From the NCBI GenBank assembly GCA_029783825.1, contig JAREIK010002450.1:2969022-3033021 (forward strand): a DNA stretch of 64,000 nt. The letters run 5' to 3'. This document shows positions 55,756-64,000 of the stretch, one piece after another. Position 1 is the first letter of the stretch. Each line of letters starts with the position of its first letter. The DNA is from Sapria himalayana. Its lineage: Eukaryota > Streptophyta > Magnoliopsida > Malpighiales > Rafflesiaceae. The position numbers were made by a program, and so were the translations under genes. The notes beneath the pieces are model-generated. The model did not search any database. It worked only from the letters and a program-made list of their open reading frames with translations, and was not told the origin of the DNA.

Positions 55756-56100
55756 CTGATTTTGTATTTTGGTTATTTTAATTTTGTGTATAAATGTGTA
55801 TTGTGGTGAATTAGAGATGTCTGGAATTAATGTAAAATCATTGTGAATGATTCAATGGAAATTGATGATATACTTTTTTTTCTTTGGACTACATCAATGA
55901 GTATGTTTGTAGCCCAAGATATGTAAATTATTTTTAGAAATCTCACTTCAAATTGAGAATAATAAGTGGAACCAAATTAATAAACAATAACTAGTACACA
56001 TGTGATAATCAATTCATCATAATATATCGAACGTGTTTAACTTATAACACTTGCAAGAGGGTTTGTGATATGACTGCTCATATGTATTTTTCAAAAAAAA
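55561..56100. other. AT-rich stretch with (AT)n and a gtataaggcaaccc repeat
   Basis: ttgtataaggca(a/g)cccc and gtaggacaac words recur between 55590 and 55710. (AT)n lies at about 55716-55753. No gene. Confidence 0.6.
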
Positions 56101-57720
56101 AATTTTATATGATATTATTATTTAGATGGACACAATTATGAAAGATTATTTTTGGTGTGATATTAATATTGACAGATTAGATGACCCTGAGGATACTTGG
56201 TAATTACGTGTGTAATATTTTTTATATGCATTTATTAGGAGAAAGATATAATGGTTGGCGAATACAAATTCTTGGGGACAAGATATTTTATCTTTTTTGG
56301 AGATTTATTAGAGAGTGACTCAGATAGCTATAACCATACCTAGGTCGAGTGGAGTTGGTATAGTTAGTCGCAATACTATGACATCTTTGTTACATAATAA
56401 TGATGAAAGAGCTTGGAGGCTTGACAAAGGTACACCAAAAGGCAAGAAAATCCTAATAATTTGTTCTTTTTGTGGGAGGCCATGATATATTTGGGAAAGA
56501 TGTTGGATGTTGAAACCTTGAGTTAAGACAGAATTTTCAAGGTATAGAGGCTATACAACAAACTATTAAACATACTCAGGTTGAGTTTTTTTTTGACCGC
56601 ATCCATTGGAAATGTGATACTTTATTAAGAGTACTCAAGATTTAATGTTCATTGGGTATCAGTAGATTAGTTATATTTGTATCATTTGCATTGTTTGCTC
56701 ATCACCTTATTCCATGTTATTAAGTAGTGGATTTATGGGTAATACCCATATTGACAAATAATCACATTTTGTTTTACTTCTTTTATATAATATAAAATCT
56801 TTGATATTGTCATGATCAATAACGATGTTGTATGAGATATGTAACATGACAATGACAATGTTGATCATTTTTTTATGTGTTTTATATGTATTTGAGTTTC
56901 ATCATAATTTATTTTTTGTTGGTTGATTTATAAGATAATAAGGCTGTAATATTTTTTTCTCTTCTTCTAATATTTTTATACAAGATCTTCAAACTAGATA
57001 GTTGACTTCCCTGAGAATTTAATGAGATGAATTGTACTTATTTTTCTTGACTCACAAAAATTCTTCTAGATGCATGTATACTATTAATGCAATATCAATT
57101 TACTCTCGGTTAGGATATCATTCACTAGAAAAGCTGAAGATTCTAAGATTGAACATTATGTAAGTGCCGTGTATTGATTTTGAGATGTGTTAGTTAGGAA
57201 AACATGCTAAAACTTCTTATTCAACATGTCGTAGGGGAGGGGAGGGTACTAGGAGGAAGCTGTTCCTTCTGATCCATTCATGTGTTTAGGGACATTATAT
57301 GATGATAACAATTCACATGTGATGATTTGAAATATTTTATTATTTATTAAGTATGATGATTAACTTATATGAGTATCAATATTTAAAAAATATTTCATAT
57401 ATTTTTTTATTTTTTGTGAAATTTTATGAAAGAGTAAAAATTCAATTTAGATGTCACATTAAAAAATTGAGAAGTAATAATGCATTATAATGTACTTATT
57501 AGTTTTTTTTTTATTTTTTTGAAGAACATGAGATTGTTTATCAGACATCTTATGTTGTTGCTCTTGTACATAATAAGATAACTAAGAGGAATAACTAATA
57601 TTTGGTTGAGATAAATTTGACACTTCTACTTCCTAAGAGGGTGCTTAGACATTTTTTTGGGTGAAGTATTGTTAATCATTATCTTATCACATTAATGTCT
57701 ATACATAGTAAATCCTTGCT
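56100..57720 (+). mobile_element. Ty1/copia relic, plus strand (gag knuckle, integrase)
   Basis: At 56440-56520 the frame reads KILIICSFCGRP then stop, YIWERCWMLKP, a zinc knuckle of the CxxCGxPGHxxxRCWxL type with its GH replaced. At 57120-57240 a pre-integrase remnant (SLEKLKIL.., then VRKTC). At 57500-57640 an integrase remnant: FFEEHEIVYQTSYVVALVHNK in a composite of frames, then LLLPKRVLRHFFG. Very decayed. Confidence 0.65.
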
Positions 57721-58100
57721 TCACGGCTCATACCTTTTATGTGTCAACACCCATTGCACATAGAAGGCATGCAATGGGGGAGATGAGGATGCCTTTTCTT
57801 TGTCATTTTTTGTGCACATGCATGCACTGTTGTGTGCATTGCCATGTGAATAATATTATTATAGTGTACTTGCTCTCTCTATTCCTTTCTATCTTTCTAA
57901 AAGTCTTAGGATTTGTATTTTCTATGGTTTTGAACCTGATACCATGTAAAAAGCATCACAACTAAAACCATCTCAAAACTCAATAATAAAGTATATGTGA
58001 GATCCTTATATAATCAACAAAATAAATTGGAACAACTAATATGTTGGGTGCTCTAATCCATAATAAAATAAAATTTAAAAACAAAGTAACAAATAAGTTG
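57721..58100 (-). mobile_element. Copia 5' end, minus orientation (leader, primer site, LTR)
   Basis: cctgataccatgt at 57939-57951 reads acatggtatcagg on the minus strand, a primer site. The TGCAC-rich leader lies to its left (57730-57860) and LTR sequence to its right. It is homologous to 7780-8410 in the same orientation. Confidence 0.55.
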
Positions 58101-58290
58101 TAATCTAGAAACATTGAAATAAATTGAAATTGCAATAATGTCAATATTTGCATGATCCCAATTCATTATTGGTGTTGATTTAGTGAGTATTGATAAGACA
58201 CTAATATGCATATCTAAGAGACTTTGATATATAAATTTTCATCAGATAGTATTATTACATTATTTTAATTTATTTATATTAAATTTATCA

Positions 58291-58736
58291 TGATATAAGA
58301 GCTGAGCTGTATATGTGGGCAACATTGTTTACAAATCCTAGAAGAATAAATTATGTGCATTGTATTAGCATAGTACTCGTACACATTTTGTAAGAGGAAG
58401 CATGTGCACATCAGGTATGAGGCAGGCGCAGGTGGGTGTGCAGGTGCACAATAGGTATTCGCACAACAGTCATGCGCATAACAGGCACGCACATGATGGT
58501 GTTTTAGTTGTGCGGGCACATGGTGGTGCAACTAAAATGAGTAGAGGCGCATGGAGGTGCATGTGGCAATGAGCATGATGGCTTATAATATTTTTTGATG
58601 GGCAGAAATCCTAATTGGATTTTGACAGATTAAAAAAAACATATAATTATAATTTGGTTGCACATAAATTAAGGTTTGATTCACATTTGTTTTTGGAGGA
58701 ATCAATATAAATTATTGTAGTAGAGGTAGATGTAGG
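58291..58736 (+). mobile_element. Ty1/copia relic, plus strand, 5' part
   Basis: A degenerate primer site tgatataagagctgag at 58291, a CA/GCGCA-rich leader (58380-58570), then gag remnants. It is split at 58729-58736 by a hAT element and continues at 59294. Confidence 0.6.
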
Positions 58737-59285
58737 TAGAGGTGTCAACGGGACGTGCCGGGCTGGCCTGGCCTGTTTTTAGCCGGCCCGACCGTACTTT
58801 CTTGTTGGGCTAGACACGGCATGGTTACTGTACCGTGCCGTGCCTGGCCCGGCACGGTTCTGTAGAGGTCAGCCCGGCACGAGCCTACGACACGAATCTG
58901 CTGGGTTTGGCCTGGTCGATTTGAACCCCTAATTTAAAAAAAATTAGGGTTTCGGCTTGCGTCGTAATGCTGCCGTACCATGGAACCACGCACCATTGCG
59001 TCGCCACCCAGCTGAACCTTTAATTAAAAAAATTAGGGTTTCGACAAGTGCTCTCGTTCTGCCGCATAGCCGAAACCCTAAATTTTTAAAATATTAGGGT
59101 TTCACGGCTCGTGCCGTGGTATCGTGCCGGGCCAGGCACGGCGCGAGGCCCAGTTGGCCTCGGCACGACACAACACGGCACAGGCATAGGCAGGGGAAAT
59201 TTTCGTGTCGTGCTGGCCTAGACACGGCCGAATCATGCCGTGCCTCATGCAGGACAGGACTGGCCCAGCCCGGTTGACACCTCTA
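58737..59285 (+). mobile_element. Non-autonomous hAT-Ac element, 549 bp
   Basis: Termini are TAGAGGTGTCAACGG and GGTTGACACCTCTA, with a perfect 8-bp duplication GATGTAGG (58729-58736 and 59286-59293). Both subterminal regions are rich in GGCCTGGCC/GGCACGG. The centre holds three (a)attagggtttc and several aaccctaa words in inverted pairs, e.g. gaaaccctaa..ttagggtttc at 59080-59103. No coding capacity. It is inserted in the gag zinc-knuckle region of a copia element. Confidence 0.95.
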
Positions 59286-59293
59286 GATGTAGG

Positions 59294-60240
59294 AGACCAT
59301 CAATTTTGTGTACATATTGTAAAAGGATAGACCACACTAAAGATAATTGTTAGATATTATTTTCAGAGAAGAGACTGATAGTTTATCATAGTGGTGAGAT
59401 AGATATGTTAATTACCGACACTATTTAAGGATTCTCTTAGAGTTTATTTATTATTATAATTATTAGAGAATAGTATATAAAACTATTCTTTAAGGTAGCA
59501 ACATATCATTTTCTTTTTTAAAGTATTACCGATTGTTTCGGTGATACTCTTACTTTAGTTTTTTGAGTTAATGGCATATAAGAGCTAATATTCATATTAC
59601 TAATAATAATGTTCTAATTATATTTTTTTCTTATTCTTAAAATATTATCGTAGCCAATGATAAATATTTAAAAGTTATTAAATATGTTGTTATTTCACTT
59701 TGATCTTTGGTATTTTTTCATGTAATAGCCTCCTATTAGTTTATTTTCTTTGAGTTATATTTTCAGACAACTTAATTCTGATTATGCCTTTATTTTCATT
59801 ATGTTTATTTGTTGAATTGAGAGACTCTAAGCATGACTCTATTTGGATTGAGTATGGTGGATTATATTTTCTTCGATAATAAGATCTATTCCTAGATGCT
59901 TGAGTGTTTTAGGTTAGCTACTTATGTATTCTCAGCCTGGTCACTTATCATTGGCTAAGATTAAGTTTAGAATATTTTATTTTAGTCTTAAGGATAGTTT
60001 GATCTTAGAGTTAGAGATATATCAGTTTGAAAAGCTTATCAGAACTTATTATATATTACATGCTAGTTAGTCTGAGTAGTGACCTATTTGATTTGATACA
60101 TTCAGACATATGAGGATGCAATAGAAAAATAATCAAAGATAGATTTTGATATCTAATCACATTTATCGATAACTGCTTGATATGCATTGATATGTGTCTT
60201 CTGTAATAGATCATAGTTTTTTTTTTAATTCTAAATATAA
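59294..60240 (+). mobile_element. Ty1/copia relic, plus strand, gag to integrase
   Basis: After the hAT insertion the frame reads RRPSI, then CTYCKRIDHTKDNC at about 59315-59358, an intact CX2CX4HX4C zinc knuckle. The pre-integrase part (QPGHLSLAKIKF at about 59935-59970) and integrase start (FDLIHSD, then YLITFIDNCL at about 60090-60180) follow. Stops and shifts are frequent. Same family as 18520-20541. Confidence 0.7.
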
Positions 60241-61330
60241 TGATAAAAATTAATTTTTTTAATACCAAAACTTTATATATTACATTATCTTATTTCATAT
60301 TCTTTATATCTTTTGTGGATGATTTATATCAAATAATTATTTTCGTATTTTATGGCTCGACATACTTTTTGAACATTCCTTTTAAAATTTGGCCATTTGT
60401 TAGGATTTTTTTAGATGTATTTTTTCAAATGTCATGACTTTATTAAATGTCGCAGCATCATTGAGGGAGATTTTCTTTATTGTGTCGTGAATTTTAAATT
60501 TATTGTGATTTCTTTATCGAATATCATGACTTTGAAAAATATCACGATACTGTTTACTTTTCTCGATAGTAAGTGTGCCGCAACGTTGGGAGATGTCATG
60601 TCATCTTCATTTAGCTTATGTTTCACCAATGTCATAACTTTTTTTTCTATTACTATTTCTTCCATAGTGATTCGTTCTTTGTTAATAATTTTTTTCTATC
60701 ACGACTTTTAAAAATATCTTAACTTTAGTAATTGTAATTTTTTCTATCGCAACCTCTCTTTTTTTCAGATCTTTATTAATACTTTCTCAACTTTGTCTTC
60801 TTCATCAATTACATCTTTGATTTGTAGTGAGATTTCTTTCAATTATATATTTTTTATCCTTTCAAGAGTCCCTGCATTGGTTTCCATGTCATCTTCACAT
60901 GGAAATATCACTCCATCGAGAGTGTCTATCACAATTTTATAACAAGTTATTTTCTTTTTTTCTGTCACGACTTTGAGGAATATTCTGATATTTTAACATA
61001 TGTCTTCTTCAAGGTATATTGTAACTTTTTCTTATTCTAGAACTTCTTTTAAATTTTCAAAGTCTTCTTTTTTTTGGACCAACAATCATTTAAATAAATC
61101 TTTCCATATAAAATTTACATTCTGCCTTTCAGCTGTGTAGATGAGACTATCTATTCTTCCGTAAATTTTTTTGTCATAATCTGGAATTTGCAGACTTTTA
61201 TATAAATTGAATTTTACTTGTTTCTTGATCATATGAAGTATAATTTTTTTCTTATTCACAATAATCAATGCATATCTAGTTATCAAAAATGATTATCTCA
61301 AAATCAACACTGCACACTAAGTGTAAATTA
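60240..61330 (-). mobile_element. Inverted copy of the element at 1-1150
   Basis: The reverse complement matches the start of the window over about 1 kb at moderate identity (aagtaaaattcaa, gatagtctc/gatagcctc, gatgattgttgg/aatgattgttgg). Interior words gtcatgactttattaaatgtcgcag and atatcatgactttgaaaaat recur irregularly. Minus-strand frames of 62-66 codons have no recognisable domain. It is truncated at about 60240 against the copia relic. Confidence 0.5.
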
Positions 61331-61550
61331 TTTCTTCGGAATGCAATGAGGATAAAGTCACGGTGCTGAAAAGATGCAGGGATTTAGGATTTTGCTCTCT
61401 GGACTAATAAAGTTACAAGGTCAAAAAATGGCGTCATAAAATTGCTTTGCAAAATGCAAGGATGCAATGAAGGTGCCATGTGTAGACAGACTTATGTATG
61501 TCAGAGAAGCAAAAAAGGTTGTTGTGTGCACGAGCAGACCCCTTTTTATT
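61331..61550. other. Unassigned short stretch
   Basis: No recognisable feature; aagatgcagggatttagg and gcaaaatgcaaggatgcaatg words only. Confidence 0.3.
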
Positions 61551-61554
61551 CCTG

Positions 61555-61715
61555 AATAGGTCTGTCCAGTTCTGTGCACAATCTATCTCTTTATCCACCA
61601 AGGAATAAACATCAGTCAGCTTTCTATTGAACTTGTTAAAGAGAAGTTGGAATCAGGTTATATTCTTGACTTTGCTGAGCTTGCACATGGCAATATTCTG
61701 ACCTTACCAGATGTT
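61555..61715 (+). mobile_element. Fragment of copia RNase H C-terminus, plus strand
   Basis: The translation ..INISQLSIELVKEKLESGY fits the family pattern TKHIEVDRHFIKEKLxSG at the end of copia RNase H. The fragment is short and abuts an oppositely oriented copia. Confidence 0.45.
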
Positions 61716-61719
61716 TTTT

Positions 61720-64000
61720 TTCCTAGAGTAGACCTGCAACTCTTTTAGGGGAAAATTCCAGACTTACCAGATTTGGCTTATGACTTATTGACTCAAACTC
61801 AGCTAGATGATGCTTCATGGACACTGATTTTTCTGCAGTTTCTGGAGTATACTCAAGTGAGGAAGAATTTTGTAAGAGTGTAGTAGGTTCAGGAAGGAAA
61901 ATATGAGCTGGACTTATTAATGATCTGGAAATAGGCTCAATGAGGGATACACAATCCCAATTTTGTAAATATTCTCCCAATGAATCACAAAATTTGAGTA
62001 ATAAAGTTGGTCTTCAAAAAAGTGTATATCTATAGAGTTGAACATTTTCTTTGTAATGGGGCAAATAGTAATTTTATCCCTTTTTGTTGGATGAGTAGTC
62101 AATAAGGATGCACTTTGTAACACTAGCATCAAGCTTGCTTTAGTTTGGTGAATGATCATTAACAAACACAGTGCACCTGAAGACCTTAAGTGGAAGTTGG
62201 GACACACGATGTGAGCATGGATAGGTTTTTAGAGAATTTGCATTGGAGTCTTGAATTTGAGAACTCATGAGGGCATTCTATTTATAAGATATGTCGAGGT
62301 GAAGATTGCATTGCCCCATAATCTTTTTGTGACATGGGAGGCAAACAATAAGGAGCGAGCTACCTCTAGAAGATGGCAATTTTTATGTTTTGCCACACCA
62401 TTTTGTATTGGTGTGTCCACTCATGAGCTTTGATAAACAATTCTGCTAGATTCTAAGTAAGGGCCAAGAATAGAGTTGAAGAAATTGCTAGCATTATCTC
62501 GAACTGGAACATTAGTTTGGAATTGATTTCAGATCTTTTTATGGAAAGATTGTAAAATATAACTGGTTTCAGATTTATCTTTCGTAAGGAAAGTCCAACT
62601 TACTCTAGTATGATTGCTAATCATTAATAAATGCCATTGTCCTGCAATAATATTTTAATTTCTTGATGGTCCTCAAATGACTCTTTGAATGAAATAAAAA
62701 GGCTGAGATGGTTTATAATTTTTTGGTGCACAGTGACTTCGAGTATGCTTAGATATTTGACAAATATGGCACTGGAAAAATTGAGGATTTTTATTTATGA
62801 ATAGTGATGGAAAAAGATATGCGAGATACAAGAATTTTGGATTTCTTAAATGCTAGTGCCATAACATGATTATTCTATCCTTAAAAATGACTCGCTGACT
62901 CAACACCACTAATAGAGCAACGCCATGTGGACTGTTCTGCACTTCGGATAAATAGGAAAATTTTTCACCTTGAGAAAGTATAAGTCCGCACTTAACCTAG
63001 CATTGTCAATCATCTTTCCCGATTCCAAGCCCTGAAAAAATGCAAGAGTTGGCAGCAAGCACAATCTCACAATTTAATTCTCTATTTAGTTTGATTACAG
63101 AGACTAAATTACTGTCAAGTTTGGGCACAAATGGGATAGATTTCAAAATAAAAGCTGGGGAGATGTAAACAATTCCACATCCAGCAACTTTGGAACATGC
63201 GCCATCAGCTTTTGGGTGGTGAGATTTTATAACATGGATTATAGGATGAAAATAGTAATATCGTGTGCCATGTGGTCAGAGGCATCAGAATATACAATCC
63301 AAGAGTTTGGGGATGATTGAGTGATATGAAGGGCAAGTGGATTGTCGCCTTCATGAGAAACTCCTCTTGAACCAATGGTTGTAGAAGTAAATGACTGGCT
63401 GACCTTGTTGAATAATTGTTGAAGCATATCAATTTGGTCCTTGGTGAAAGGAGCTAGACTTGAGTTTTTCTCTCCTTCATTTGGCCACACTATATCCTCG
63501 ACTTTCGGCATTGATTTATTGGCTCCTATCTGCAGGTTTACCATGTAACTTCAAGAAAGTCTCTCTAACATGCCCTGGCTTCTGGCAATGGTCACGCCAA
63601 GATCTACCTTATCGAGCCTTACCATCTTCATGAGTTTGTTGTGATCCACAAACAGCAAGGCCTGTTGGATTTGTTAGGTTCTCTTTGTGAGTTGTAAGGG
63701 CTGATCCTTTTGGAGTGGGAGGCATCTCAAATGTTCCTAACATGATCTGTTGATGACTTTCTTCCCTACGAACTTTGGAAAAAATTCTTTGAAGGCTCGG
63801 TAGGGGTTTGGTGCCTAGTATTCTGTGATGAACCCTTATCAAGTAATTTATTGAGGCCCATGAGCCACTTAAATACCCATTTTAATTCTATAATCTTCCA
63901 AAATTGAGTATTGTCATCAGGGCAATCCCATTCATAGGATTCACATATGTCCAGTTGTTGCCAATGTGAAGAGAGGGTGGTGAAGTATGTTGTGATTGAA
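61720..64000 (-). mobile_element. Ty1/copia element, minus strand, gag to integrase, leaving the window
   Basis: Read from the right. gag C-terminus at 63609-63842 (MIRVHHRILGTKPLPSLQRIF, then VRREESHQQIMLG). The zinc knuckle near 63550-63625 reads WRDHCQKPGHVRETFLKLHG; the usual first and last Cys are Arg and Phe. The protease motif at about 63246-63290 reads SWIVYSDASDHMA, the catalytic Asp replaced by Tyr. Integrase remnants at 62240-62620 include VDTPIQNGVAKHKN and INRMPSRVLKFKTP. The linker block KKMFNSIDIHFFEDQLYYS is at 61990-62080. RT and RNase H are absent to the left. Distinct lineage from the 20542-25048 element (WC.HC knuckle type). Confidence 0.88.

Larger units (their letters stand above)
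54217..64000 (+). other. PDXK: Next PDXK intron, incomplete (more than 9.7 kb)
   Basis: It starts with gttagt. I found no later exon of the gene up to the end of the window; all contents are transposon relics described separately. Confidence 0.7.

Noticed and set aside
58900..59105. Interstitial telomere sequence
   Set aside because: TTTAGGG words are isolated and inverted, not a tandem array; better explained as telo-box-like motifs in a transposon.
1..64000. tRNA, rRNA, organellar inserts and endogenous pararetrovirus
   Set aside because: No cloverleaf, rRNA or plastid/mitochondrial gene sequence was recognised, and no pararetroviral domain order was seen; the tRNA-like words are retrotransposon primer binding sites.

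Overview
This is nuclear DNA of a flowering plant. It is AT-rich, has no prokaryote-like gene packing, and is dominated by decayed Ty1/copia retrotransposons and hAT transposons with plant-type primer binding sites (TGGTATCAGAGC, initiator Met tRNA). I cannot name the species. A large-intron monocot such as a palm is a guess, not a deduction.

The only host gene I can support is a pyridoxal kinase gene (PDXK; SOS4 in Arabidopsis; vitamin B6 salvage) on the + strand. Three consecutive internal exons are visible: 9437-9531, 9668-9772 and 54133-54216. They encode GYVGNKSAVFPLQLL..DVDPINSV.., then YPYFKGQILNGQQ.., then YIGSISFLNTVL... The second and third are separated by an intron of about 44.4 kb. 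The introns on either side run off both ends of the window (more than 9.4 kb and more than 9.7 kb). So essentially the whole window is intron, and the transposons described here are intron content. The first exon carries an apparent 1-base insertion that shifts the frame, and the short intron after it has a GC donor.

Layout. 1-4030: CACTA-like element remnant, with a degenerate inverted copy at 60240-61330. 4030-9436: AT-rich relics and a minus-strand copia relic split by a small hAT-like element. 9437-9772: PDXK exons. 9773-13640: minus-strand copia relic. 13640-17500: plus-strand copia deletion derivative whose 5' LTR region carries a 1.2-kb hAT-like element. 18520-25420: an older plus-strand copia split by a hAT-like element and by a complete 4.5-kb minus-strand copia with 220-bp LTRs. 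25420-31060: minus-strand copia, a hAT relic and a repeat cluster. 31290-35935: a second copy of the 1.2-kb hAT-like family with a 3.7-kb hAT-Ac element nested in it. 36603-39428: another hAT-Ac copy inside a copia relic. 42480-51570: a copia relic holding a small hAT-like element and a tandem pair of hAT-Ac copies. 52340-53515: hAT remnant and copia 3' end. 54133-54216: PDXK exon. 54217-64000: copia relics, a 549-bp hAT, the CACTA-like copy, and a minus-strand copia leaving the window.

Several insertions keep perfect target site duplications (GACGCAAC, GTATTTTC, GATGTAGG, GCTAGTTG, ATTTG), which gives a readable nesting order. No transposase or polyprotein reading frame I could follow is intact. 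Many of the longest open frames are artefacts of GC-rich minisatellites inside the hAT-like elements.
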